DNA of 64,000 nucleotides from Rhizobacter sp. OV335 (GTDB taxonomy: Bacteria; Pseudomonadota; Gammaproteobacteria; Burkholderiales; Burkholderiaceae_C), in the NCBI RefSeq assembly GCF_900142965.1, contig NZ_FRCQ01000034.1:21002-85001 (forward strand), written 5' to 3'. This document shows, piece by piece, positions 56,755 to 64,000 of this stretch. The translations under genes were made by a program, and so were the position numbers. The notes under the pieces are model-generated. The model saw only the letters and a list, made by a program, of their open reading frames with translations. It was not told where the DNA came from and did no database searches. Position 1 is the first letter of the stretch. Each line of letters starts with the position of its first letter.

Positions 56755-56771
56755 GCCGCGCCGAGCCAGAC

Positions 56772-57875
56772 TCAGGCCCGTGCGTCAGACCAGCGCAACG
56801 TGCACTCTTCGTCGCCCTGGTAGAAGGTCTTGCCCTTGCGATCCACGCAATACAACGGCGCGACGATCATGTCGCTGAAGGTCTGGCCTTCGCCAATGCG
56901 GGTGTACTCGAACAGCACGCTGTGCGCGAGCGTCGAGTTGCGGCGCAGGTGGCTGCCGGTGCCGATCCACGTCGGCCCCTGGATCGTCACCCCCGGCTCG
57001 ATCTCCACGCCCGAGCCGATGTACACCGGCCCGTTGATCGTCACCTCGTCCCAGGGCACCCGCGTGTTCAGCCCCACCCACACGCCCGGCCGCACCTCGC
57101 GCCCCGGCATGTCCATCTGCGCCACCTCGCCGCGCAGCACCCGCTGCAGCACGCTCCAGTAGTCGCTGACGCGCCCGATGTCGATCCAGTTGAAGAAGCG
57201 GCTCTGCGCGTAGAACGGCAGCTTGCGCTCCACCATCAGCGGGAACAGCTGGCTGCCGATGTCGAACACCGTGTTGCTCGGCACCAGGTCGAGCACCGAC
57301 GGCTCGAAGATGTAGATGCCGGTCGACGCCAGCGTGCTGTGCGCCTCGTCCGGCTTCGGCTTCTCCTGGAACGACTCGACGTGGCCGTTCTTGTCGCATT
57401 TCACGATGCCGTAGTTCTGCACCTCGCTGCGCGGCACGTCCAGCGTCACCACGCTCGCGATCGCCCCCTTGCTGCGGTGCTCGAACAGCGCCGCGCCGAA
57501 GTCCAGGTCGATCAGCGCATCGCCGCACAGCACGATGGTTGTCTCGTCGAAGAAGCCCGAGAAGTCCTGGATCTTCTTCATGCCGCCCGCCGACCCGCAC
57601 GGCTTCGGCACGATCTCGCCATGCTCGCGCGCGCCTTCGTACGAATAGCCGATCTCGACGCCCCAGCGGTGGCCGTCGCCGAAATGGCTCTCGATCTTCC
57701 AGTGGTTGAACGCGACGTTCACCATGATCTGCCGCACGCCGTAGCGCGCCAGGTGCTCGATCAGGTACTCCATCACCGGCTTGCCGAGGATCGGCACCAT
57801 CGGCTTCGGCAGGTCGCGCGTCAGCGGACGCACGCGCGTGCCCTGGCCGGCCGCGAGGATCATCGCCTTCGTCAT
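56772..57875 (-). CDS. Sugar nucleotidyltransferase with left-handed beta-helix
   Basis: A 367-residue NDP-sugar pyrophosphorylase. Catalytic signature: MILAAGQGTRVRPLTRDLPK, then VPILGKPVMEYLIEHLARYG. The metal-binding Asp is in VLCGDALIDLD, and KPKPDEAHSTLASTGIYIF is typical of mannose-1-phosphate guanylyltransferase-like enzymes. Residues about 250-350 carry hexapeptide repeats (VRPGVWVGLNTRV, VYIGSGVEIEPGV, TWIGTGSHLRRNS). The exact nucleotide and sugar are uncertain. The ATG at 57875 overlaps the rmlC stop by 4 nt; last gene of the minus-strand operon. Confidence 0.9.
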   Translation of the reverse strand: MTKAMILAAGQGTRVRPLTRDLPKPMVPILGKPVMEYLIEHLARYGVRQIMVNVAFNHWKIESHFGDGHRWGVEIGYSYEGAREHGEIVPKPCGSAGGMKKIQDFSGFFDETTIVLCGDALIDLDFGAALFEHRSKGAIASVVTLDVPRSEVQNYGIVKCDKNGHVESFQEKPKPDEAHSTLASTGIYIFEPSVLDLVPSNTVFDIGSQLFPLMVERKLPFYAQSRFFNWIDIGRVSDYWSVLQRVLRGEVAQMDMPGREVRPGVWVGLNTRVPWDEVTINGPVYIGSGVEIEPGVTIQGPTWIGTGSHLRRNSTLAHSVLFEYTRIGEGQTFSDMIVAPLYCVDRKGKTFYQGDEECTLRWSDARA

Positions 57876-58420
57876 TCGAGCCTCGCCTTCTGCAGCGGCA
57901 GCGCCGCCGCATCCTTGGCCGACAGCTGCGGCGCGCCACCCACGTCGGGCCAGGCAATCCCGAGTTCGGGATCGTCCCAGCGCACGCAACCCTCGGCCTG
58001 CGGCGCGTAGTAGTCGGTCGTCTTGTAGAGGAAGTCGGCCGTCTCGGTCAGCACCAGGAAGCCGTGCGCCAGGCCCGGCGGGATCCACATCTGGCGGTTG
58101 TTCTCGGCGCTCAGCTCCATGCCCACCCAGCGGCCGAAGCTCGGGCTCGCGCGGCGGATGTCGACCGCGACGTCGAACACCGCGCCGCTCGTCACCCGCA
58201 CCAGCTTGCCCTGGGCATGCGGCGCGTACTGGAAGTGCAGCCCGCGCAACACGCCTCGCGCCGAGCGCGAATGGTTGTCCTGCACGAAAACCAGCTCGCG
58301 CCCGACTGCCTCGGCGAACACGCGGCCGTTGTAGCTTTCCATGAAGAAGCCGCGCGCATCGCCGAACACCTTCGGTTCGAACGCCAGCACGTCGGCGATC
58401 TCGGTCTGGATGACTTTCAT
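57872..58420 (-). CDS. rfbC: dTDP-4-dehydrorhamnose 3,5-epimerase
   Basis: A 182-residue RmlC cupin. The catalytic region DNHSRSARGVLRGLHFQ contains the active-site His, and GKLVRVTSGAVFDVAVDIR and PPGLAHGFLVLTETADFLYK complete the signature. It epimerises C3 and C5 of dTDP-4-keto-6-deoxyglucose on the way to dTDP-L-rhamnose. Overlaps rfbA by 1 nt and the next gene by 4 nt. Confidence 0.97.
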   Translation of the reverse strand: MKVIQTEIADVLAFEPKVFGDARGFFMESYNGRVFAEAVGRELVFVQDNHSRSARGVLRGLHFQYAPHAQGKLVRVTSGAVFDVAVDIRRASPSFGRWVGMELSAENNRQMWIPPGLAHGFLVLTETADFLYKTTDYYAPQAEGCVRWDDPELGIAWPDVGGAPQLSAKDAAALPLQKARLE

Positions 58421-59301
58421 CAGAACACCTTGTCGTGCATCAGTTGCAGCAGGTATTGCCCGTAGCCGCTCTTGGCCAGCGGCTTGGCCAGCGCTTCCAG
58501 CTGCGCCGACGTGATCCAGCCCTTGCGCCAGCAGATCTCTTCGGGGCAGCAGGCCTTCAGCCCCTGGCGCTTCTCGAGCGTCTGGATGAAGGCGCTCGCC
58601 TCCAGCAGCGAGTCATGCGTGCCGGTGTCGAGCCAGGCATCGCCGCGCCCGAAGATCTGCACTTCGAGCGTGCCGGCCTCGAGGTAGAGCCGGTTCAGGT
58701 CGGTGATCTCCAGCTCGCCGCGCGGGCTGGGCTTCAGGCTCTTCGCATACGGTACAACCTTGTCGTCGTAGAAGTACAGGCCGGTCACCGCATAGCGGCT
58801 CTTCGGCTGCTTCGGCTTCTCTTCGAGGCTGATCGCCTGCGCCTGGTCATTGAACTCGACCACGCCATAGCGCTCCGGGTCGGTCACCGGGTAGGCGAAC
58901 ACCGTCGCCCCGCTGGTGCGCGTGGCCGCATCGGTGAGCCGGGTGCCCAAGTCATGGCCGTAGAAGATGTTGTCGCCCAGCACCAGCGCGCTCGGCGCGC
59001 CGGCCAGGAACTGCTCGCCGATCAGGAAGGCCTGCGCCAGGCCGTCCGGGCTCGGTTGCACCGCGTAGCTGAGGTCGAGTCCCCACTGCTTGCCGTCGCC
59101 CAGCAGTTGCTGGAAGCGCGGCGTGTCCTGCGGCGTGCTGATGATCAGGATCTCGCGGATGCCGGCCAGCAGCAGCGCGCTGAGCGGGTAGTAGATCATC
59201 GGCTTGTCGTACACCGGGATCAGCTGCTTGCTCAGCGCGAGCGTCGCCGGATGCAAGCGGGTGCCGGATCCTCCAGCGAGGATGATGCCTTTGCGGTTCA
59301 T
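58420..59301 (-). CDS. rfbA: Glucose-1-phosphate thymidylyltransferase
   Basis: A 293-residue RmlA. Signature [20 protein letters not shown], then [33 protein letters not shown] holds a metal-binding Asp. It makes dTDP-glucose, the first step to dTDP-rhamnose. Start chosen at MNRKG; a possible start four codons earlier lacks family support. Twenty-five nt after rfbD. Confidence 0.97.
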   Translation of the reverse strand: MNRKGIILAGGSGTRLHPATLALSKQLIPVYDKPMIYYPLSALLLAGIREILIISTPQDTPRFQQLLGDGKQWGLDLSYAVQPSPDGLAQAFLIGEQFLAGAPSALVLGDNIFYGHDLGTRLTDAATRTSGATVFAYPVTDPERYGVVEFNDQAQAISLEEKPKQPKSRYAVTGLYFYDDKVVPYAKSLKPSPRGELEITDLNRLYLEAGTLEVQIFGRGDAWLDTGTHDSLLEASAFIQTLEKRQGLKACCPEEICWRKGWITSAQLEALAKPLAKSGYGQYLLQLMHDKVF

Positions 59302-59326
59302 GTGTTCTCCCAAACGAATGTGATCT

Positions 59327-60223
59327 TCAGCCCAGCACTTCGGTGAGCATGCGCTCGACGCCGGCCTGCCAGGTCGGCATGCGCAGCCCGAAGGCCTGGT
59401 TCAGCTTGTCGCACGACAGCCGCGAATTCAGCGGCCGCTTCGCCGGCGTCGGGAACGAGGTGGTCGGCACCGGCTCGATCGCCTCGGGCGCCACCTTGAT
59501 CGCGTGGCCGCGTGCGCGCGCCCATTCGATGACGAAGCGCGCGTAGCCGTGCCAGCTGGTCTCGCCGGCGGCCACCGCGTGGTAGGTGCCGGCCAGCTTC
59601 GCATCGGCGATCGCGGCGCGCAGCGCATGCACGCTGACGTCGGCCAGCAGGTCGGCCCCGGTCGGTGCGCCGACCTGGTCGTCGATCACCGTCAGGCGCT
59701 CGCGTTCGCCGGCGAGCCGCAGCATCGTGCGCGCGAAGTTGCCACCGCGGGCCGCATAGACCCAGCTGGTGCGCAGGATCAGGTGCTTGCAGCCGCTGCC
59801 GCGGATCAGCTCCTCGGCCTCGAGCTTGGTCTGGCCGTACACGCTGAGCGGGCCGGTCGGCGCGTCTTCGCGGCGCGGCGTGTTGCCGCTGCCGTCGAAC
59901 ACGTAGTCGGTGCTGTAGTGCAGCAGCCAAGCGCCGAGCGCGGCCGCCTCGCGCGCCAGTACGCCGGGGCCGGTCGCGTTGATCGCGCGTGCCAGCGTCG
60001 GCTCGCTCTCGGCCTTGTCGACCGCGGTGTGGGCCGCGGCATTGACGATCACGTCCGGGTTGACCGCACGCACCGTCGCGGCCAGCGTGTCGGGCTTCGA
60101 GAAATCGGCCTTCAGCGCGCCGGGCGTGTCGAAGTCGAGCGCGGTCAGCTCGCCCAGCGGCGCCAGCGCCCGCTGCAGCTCCCAGCCGACCTGGCCGCCC
60201 TTGCCGAGCAGGAGGATCTTCAT
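59327..60223 (-). CDS. rfbD: dTDP-4-dehydrorhamnose reductase
   Basis: A 298-residue RmlD, short-chain dehydrogenase fold: [17 protein letters not shown] as the nucleotide-binding turn, then [22 protein letters not shown], and the catalytic YGQTKLEAE. It reduces the 4-keto group to give dTDP-L-rhamnose. The ATG at 60223 overlaps the rfbB stop by 4 nt; the frame stays open far upstream only as a shadow of rfbB. Confidence 0.97.
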   Translation of the reverse strand: MKILLLGKGGQVGWELQRALAPLGELTALDFDTPGALKADFSKPDTLAATVRAVNPDVIVNAAAHTAVDKAESEPTLARAINATGPGVLAREAAALGAWLLHYSTDYVFDGSGNTPRREDAPTGPLSVYGQTKLEAEELIRGSGCKHLILRTSWVYAARGGNFARTMLRLAGERERLTVIDDQVGAPTGADLLADVSVHALRAAIADAKLAGTYHAVAAGETSWHGYARFVIEWARARGHAIKVAPEAIEPVPTTSFPTPAKRPLNSRLSCDKLNQAFGLRMPTWQAGVERMLTEVLG

Positions 60224-61290
60224 GCCGCAGCCGCCTCGCCGTAGTTCTTCGCGACCCAGTCGCGGTAGCCGCCGCTCTGCACGTTGGCGACCCAGCCGGC
60301 GTTGTCGAGGTACCACTGCACCGTCTTGCGGATGCCGGTGTCGAAGGTCTCCGCCGGGCGCCAGCCGAGCTCGCGCTCGACCTTGCGCGCATCGATCGCA
60401 TAGCGGCGGTCGTGGCCGGGCCGGTCCTTCACGTAGGTGATCAGGCGCGTGTACGAACCGGCGGCATCGGGCTTCAGTTCGTCGAGCAGCGCGCAGATCG
60501 TGTGGACGATCTCCAGGTTGGTCTTCTCGTTCCAGCCGCCGATGTTGTAGGTCTCGCCGACGCGGCCGCCGGCCAGCACCGCGCGGATCGCGCTCGCGTG
60601 GTCGCGCACGTACAGCCAGTCGCGCACGTTCTGGCCGTCGCCGTAGATCGGCAGCGCCTTGCCCGCGAGCGCGTTGACGATCATCAGCGGGATCAGCTTC
60701 TCGGGGAAGTGATAAGGCCCGTAGTTGTTGCTGCAGTTCGTGGTGACGACCGGCAGGCCGTACGTGTGGTGCCAGGCGCGCACCAGGTGGTCGCTGGCCG
60801 CCTTGCTGGCCGAGTACGGGCTGTTCGGCTCGAAGCCCTTGGTCTCGGCGAAGGCCGGGTCGGTCGGCGACAGCGAGCCGTAGACCTCGTCGGTGCTGAC
60901 GTGGTGGAAGCGGAACGCGGCCTTCGCGTCGCCTTCGAGCGTGCTCCACAACCCGCGTGCGGCTTCGAGCAGCGTGAAGCTGCCGTCGATGTTGGTGCGC
61001 ATGAACGCGCCGGGGCCGTGGATGCTGCGGTCGACATGACTCTCGGCCGCGAAGTGCACGATCGCGCGCGGCTGGTGCCGGGCGAGCGTCGCGTCGACCA
61101 GCGCGCGGTCGCAGATGTCGCCCTTCACGAACACGTGGCGCGCATCGCCGTCCAGCGACGCGAGGTTCTCGAGGTTGCCGGCATAGGTCAGCGCATCGAG
61201 GTTGACGACGGTCTCGTCGCTGTGCGCCAGCCAGTCCAGCACGAAGTTGCTGCCGATGAAGCCGGCGCCGCCGGTCACGAGGATGGTCAT
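60220..61290 (-). CDS. rfbB: dTDP-glucose 4,6-dehydratase
   Basis: A 356-residue RmlB of normal length. NAD-binding [15 protein letters not shown], the active site [11 protein letters not shown], and [15 protein letters not shown] (YxxxK) are all present, as are [14 protein letters not shown] and the C-terminal [11 protein letters not shown]. It converts dTDP-glucose to the 4-keto-6-deoxy sugar. Thirteen nt after manC, in the same operon. Confidence 0.98.
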   Translation of the reverse strand: MTILVTGGAGFIGSNFVLDWLAHSDETVVNLDALTYAGNLENLASLDGDARHVFVKGDICDRALVDATLARHQPRAIVHFAAESHVDRSIHGPGAFMRTNIDGSFTLLEAARGLWSTLEGDAKAAFRFHHVSTDEVYGSLSPTDPAFAETKGFEPNSPYSASKAASDHLVRAWHHTYGLPVVTTNCSNNYGPYHFPEKLIPLMIVNALAGKALPIYGDGQNVRDWLYVRDHASAIRAVLAGGRVGETYNIGGWNEKTNLEIVHTICALLDELKPDAAGSYTRLITYVKDRPGHDRRYAIDARKVERELGWRPAETFDTGIRKTVQWYLDNAGWVANVQSGGYRDWVAKNYGEAAAA

Positions 61291-61303
61291 GAAAGGATCC
61301 CTG

Positions 61304-62758
61304 TTATTTGGTGCGGCCGTAGGTGTCCTCGAAGCGGACGATGTCGTCCTCGCCGAGGTACGAGCCCGATTGGACTTCGATGATTTCCAGCGGCACCTTG
61401 CCCGGGTTCGCGAGCCGGTGCGTCTGGCCGAGCGGGATGTAGGTGCTCTGGTTCTCGCTGAGGATCATCACCTTGTCGCCGTTGGTGATCTCGGCGGTGC
61501 CGCAGACGACGATCCAGTGTTCGGCGCGGTGGTGGTGCATCTGCAGGCTCAGCGAGGCGCCCGGGTTGACCAGGATGCGCTTGACCTGGAAGCGCGCGCC
61601 GGAATCGATGCTGTCGTACCAGCCCCAGGGACGGTGCACCTTGCGGTGCAGCGTGTGCTCGCCGCGGCCGCGCGCGCCGAGTTCAGTGACGATCTTCTTG
61701 ACCTCCTGGCTGCGCGAGCGGTCGCTGACCATCACCGCATCGGCCGTCTCGACGACGACCACGTCGCTCAGCCCGACCACGCTGACCAGCCGGCTGGTGG
61801 CATGCACCAGCGTGTTGTCGCTGTCCTGCAGCAGCACGTCGCCGACGCTGGCATTGCCGCGCGCATCCTTGTCGGCCACCTGCCAGACCGCGTCCCAGGC
61901 GCCGAGGTCGTTCCAGCCGGCGTCCAGCGCCACCATGCGGATGTCGAAGGCGCTGCCGGGGCAGCGTTCCATCACCGCGTAGTCGACCGATTCGGACGGC
62001 ACCGCAGCGAACTCGGCCTTGCCGGGGCGGATGAACTTGGCGTCGCTGGCGCGGGCGGCCCACGAGGCGCGGGTGGCGGCGGCGATGTCGGGGCGGAAGT
62101 GATCGAGTGCAGCCAGCCACACCGAGGCCTTCAGCACGAACATGCCGCTGTTCCACAGGTACTGGCCTTCGCGCAGGTAGTGCTCGGCGGTGGCGAGGTC
62201 GGGCTTCTCGACGAACTGCGCGACCTTCGCGTCGGGCGTGCTGCGGATGTAGCCGTAGCCGGTCTCGGGGCGGTCGGGCGTGATGCCGAGGATCACGATC
62301 GCGCCATCGGCGGCGGCGCGCACCGCCCGCTGCAGCGCGGCGGTGAAGGCGGCGGGCCGGGTGACGGTCTGGTCGGACGGCGTCACGACGAGGATCGGGT
62401 CCTGCCCGTTCTCGACCGCGGCGAGTGCGGCGAGCGTCATCGCCGGCGCGGTGTTGCGGCCTTGAGGCTCGAGCACGACGGCGGCGGGCTCGACGTGCTG
62501 GTCGCGCAGCTGGTCGAGCACCAGGAAGCGGTGTTCCTCGTTGCCGATGATCAGCGGGGCCTGCACCGCGATGTCGGCGGCGCCGAGGCTGGCGACGCGC
62601 TGCACCGCCTGCTGGAACAGGCTCTGGTTGCCCGACAGCACGAGGAACTGCTTCGGGAAGCCGGCGCGCGACAGCGGCCACAGCCGCGTGCCGCTGCCAC
62701 CGGCCATGATGACGGGGAGGACGGACAGCGTGGTCGGCGGGGTGGTGGGCGTGGACAT
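61304..62758 (-). CDS. manC: Mannose-1-phosphate guanylyltransferase / mannose-6-phosphate isomerase
   Basis: A 484-residue bifunctional AlgA/ManC enzyme. The transferase domain starts with [38 protein letters not shown] is the second family motif. The C-terminal cupin isomerase domain shows [20 protein letters not shown] and [19 protein letters not shown]. It supplies GDP-mannose, so the polymer made with these genes probably contains mannose or a derivative as well as rhamnose. It follows the oxygenase gene by 46 nt. Confidence 0.97.
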   Translation of the reverse strand: MSTPTTPPTTLSVLPVIMAGGSGTRLWPLSRAGFPKQFLVLSGNQSLFQQAVQRVASLGAADIAVQAPLIIGNEEHRFLVLDQLRDQHVEPAAVVLEPQGRNTAPAMTLAALAAVENGQDPILVVTPSDQTVTRPAAFTAALQRAVRAAADGAIVILGITPDRPETGYGYIRSTPDAKVAQFVEKPDLATAEHYLREGQYLWNSGMFVLKASVWLAALDHFRPDIAAATRASWAARASDAKFIRPGKAEFAAVPSESVDYAVMERCPGSAFDIRMVALDAGWNDLGAWDAVWQVADKDARGNASVGDVLLQDSDNTLVHATSRLVSVVGLSDVVVVETADAVMVSDRSRSQEVKKIVTELGARGRGEHTLHRKVHRPWGWYDSIDSGARFQVKRILVNPGASLSLQMHHHRAEHWIVVCGTAEITNGDKVMILSENQSTYIPLGQTHRLANPGKVPLEIIEVQSGSYLGEDDIVRFEDTYGRTK

Positions 62759-62804
62759 GGCGGTTTCGTTCCGGAGGTCTTGTTGTGGGGGCGAGGGGGA
62801 TGAA

Positions 62805-63683
62805 TTATCGGCGTGCCAGCCGCTTGATCGCCGAGACGACGATCGGCGGCAGGATCTGCTTGAGCACCTGCTTGCTGCGGTCGCTGCGGCTCGCGAACAG
62901 GTAGGTGGACAGCATGGCTTCGCGCCGGTCTTCGCGCGCGAAGCGGTTGGCGTAGTAGTAGGCCGCGATGGAACGACGCGTGACGCCTTCCGGCACCGCG
63001 AGCGGCTTCGAATGGCCGTGGTAGTGGGTGCGCCCGTGGCTCATCAGGATCGAACGGCCGAACTCGGGCTCGACGGTGCTGACGCACTGCTTGCGGCCGG
63101 CGTCCCACAGCTCGAGCGCGCCATGCCACGGCGGCTGCCAGTCCTTGTTGAGGTAGGTGATGAACACCATCTCGTTGTTCAGCGCGGTGCGCGGGTGGCG
63201 GTCGAAGTCGGCGTGGATGCCGAACGAGCCGCCGGACAGCGTCTCGTGCAGGCCGCCGCCGAACAGGTGGGCATCGCTGACCAGGTCGGCCACGCCGCTG
63301 ATGTGCGACAGCGCATGCAGGAAGAAGCTCGAGCCGATCGTCCAGAAATAGAGTTGGCTGGCCGGCCCCATGCGGGCCCCGACGCGCGAGCGTTCGACAC
63401 GCGCGTAGGCATTGGTCTGCGTGCTCCAGTTGTCGCGCGGCAGCACCTCGAACTCTTCGCGCACGAGTTCCAGCAGGCGGGGGTTGAACCAGTCCTGCAC
63501 GACCAGGTGGGGGTAAGGGGTGGCCGACTGCATGCGGGATCGCAACTCGTCGAGGTGCGCGATGTCGGCGAGGCGCGGCTCGATCAATTCATCGAGCGAC
63601 AGGCGCACGCCGCGGATCGTGATGAAGGCGGAATCGTCGATGAGTGCCTTGGCAACTTCGACCTCGACAGGCAGGGACATCAT
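62805..63683 (-). CDS. 2OG-Fe(II) oxygenase family protein
   Basis: A 292-residue protein with a double-stranded beta-helix dioxygenase signature: the HxD pair in FGIHADFDRHP, followed by HGALELWD, and the distal His with the 2-oxoglutarate-binding Arg in HYHGHSKPLAVPEGVTRRSI. The target is unknown; related proteins hydroxylate proteins or sugars in envelope loci. It heads the minus-strand sugar-nucleotide operon. Start at MMSLPVEVEV (63683); the ORF stays open upstream through the repeat element, but that part is not coding. Confidence 0.82.
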   Translation of the reverse strand: MMSLPVEVEVAKALIDDSAFITIRGVRLSLDELIEPRLADIAHLDELRSRMQSATPYPHLVVQDWFNPRLLELVREEFEVLPRDNWSTQTNAYARVERSRVGARMGPASQLYFWTIGSSFFLHALSHISGVADLVSDAHLFGGGLHETLSGGSFGIHADFDRHPRTALNNEMVFITYLNKDWQPPWHGALELWDAGRKQCVSTVEPEFGRSILMSHGRTHYHGHSKPLAVPEGVTRRSIAAYYYANRFAREDRREAMLSTYLFASRSDRSKQVLKQILPPIVVSAIKRLARR

Positions 63684-63721
63684 GGCTTCGCTCTCGTGCG
63701 CCGTGGGCAACGAGCGATCGT

Positions 63722-63738
63722 AAGCAAGGGCAGGGCCG
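63722..63738 (-). promoter_or_regulatory. Possible sigma-54-type promoter of the oxygenase-manC-rml operon
   Basis: On the minus strand CGGCCC-N5-TTGCTT keeps GG-N10-GC and a perfect TTGCT -12 half, with a poor -24 half. The -12 lies about 40 nt before the oxygenase ATG, like the two better sites at 52495 and 55508. In GC-rich DNA such a match is not rare. Confidence 0.38.
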
Positions 63739-63819
63739 GTGGAGAGGGGGCCCCCCCTGAATGGGCGATGTCTGCTTGTGAGCAGCTGTTGGGTCTCGTT
63801 CGACTGTCGGTGCGTCGCG

Positions 63820-64000
63820 GTGGGTGAGGGGATGGGCTGGGGGCTCATGCTGGAGCGGTCCGCGCCCCCCACCGGGGGGCGCGGACTCCACGAAGAAGAT
63901 CGGCTTTGGGGATGCATCGGCAAACTCCCTCCACTCACTTCGTTCGTTGTGGTCAAACAGTGCCGATGAGTCAGTCCACGAAGTGCGCTGGCGCGCACCA
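63820..64000. repeat. Modular nested inverted-repeat element, copy 3 (cut by window end)
   Basis: Starts with the same GGGTGAGGGGATGGGCTGG arm as copy 2. Stem 1 is GTCCGCGCCCCCC with its exact complement (63858-63870/63874-63886). Stem 2 is CATCGGCA/TGCCGATG (63915-63922/63961-63968) around the identical 38-nt core (63923-63960). After the conserved AGTCAGTCCACGAAG comes stem 3 TGCGC...GCGCA. The closing arms must lie beyond the window. It sits upstream of the oxygenase gene. I see no gene in 63684-64000. Confidence 0.85.

Noticed and set aside
56118..56770. Several short open frames within the palindromic region, and extension of the oxygenase frame to 63998
   Set aside because: The translations only mirror the repeat elements in different frames; the same peptide fragments appear at both sites because the DNA is repeated.

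Overview
The window is GC-rich, densely packed bacterial chromosome. Gene content and order suggest a betaproteobacterium of the Burkholderiales, probably near the Rubrivivax/Leptothrix/Ideonella/Methylibium group. The clues are the flagellar order fliEFGHIJKLMNOPQR, flhBA, flhF-flhG-like-fliA and flgNMA/flgBCDEFGHIJKL; a CTCAAG-N15-CCGATA type sigma-28 motif; and an EpsL-type exopolysaccharide barrel beside a PEP-CTERM protein. The genus is an inference.

Positions 1-38000 are the flagellar region. It starts with a partial secreted-protein gene (minus strand) and fliE. It then runs through the export, motor and switch operon fliF-fliR, flhBA, flhF/flhG-like/fliA with a soluble chemoreceptor, flgNMA (minus strand) and the rod-hook operon flgB-flgL. 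Almost the whole basal body, hook, hook-filament junction and export machine are encoded here. Flagellin, cap, stators, che genes and flhDC are not in the window. Three blocks of foreign-looking cargo interrupt the cluster at operon boundaries: two AT-rich unknown genes between fliR and flhB, an MNT-HEPN toxin-antitoxin pair between flhA and flhF, and one AT-rich unknown gene after the chemoreceptor.

Positions 38000-52400 are a signalling block: a degenerate EAL-HDOD protein, a seven-PAS HisKA_2 kinase overlapping a REC-ANTAR regulator, a divergent membrane kinase, a hybrid kinase (HK-REC-REC-Hpt) with a sigma-28-like promoter, a REC-GGDEF-EAL protein and a GGEEF diguanylate cyclase. It probably links flagellar state to c-di-GMP and surface polysaccharide.

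Positions 52400-64000 are for envelope polysaccharide. They hold a sigma-54-type promoter driving a polyprenyl-phosphate sugar transferase and an EpsL-like outer-membrane barrel, and a PEP-CTERM protein with its own sigma-54-type promoter. A convergent minus-strand operon follows: 2OG-Fe(II) oxygenase, manC, rmlB, rmlD, rmlA, rmlC and a sugar nucleotidyltransferase. The intergenic space on both sides of that operon carries a large, modular, nested inverted-repeat element in three copies. Their hairpin stems covary while a 38-nt core is identical. This is the most unusual non-coding structure in the window.
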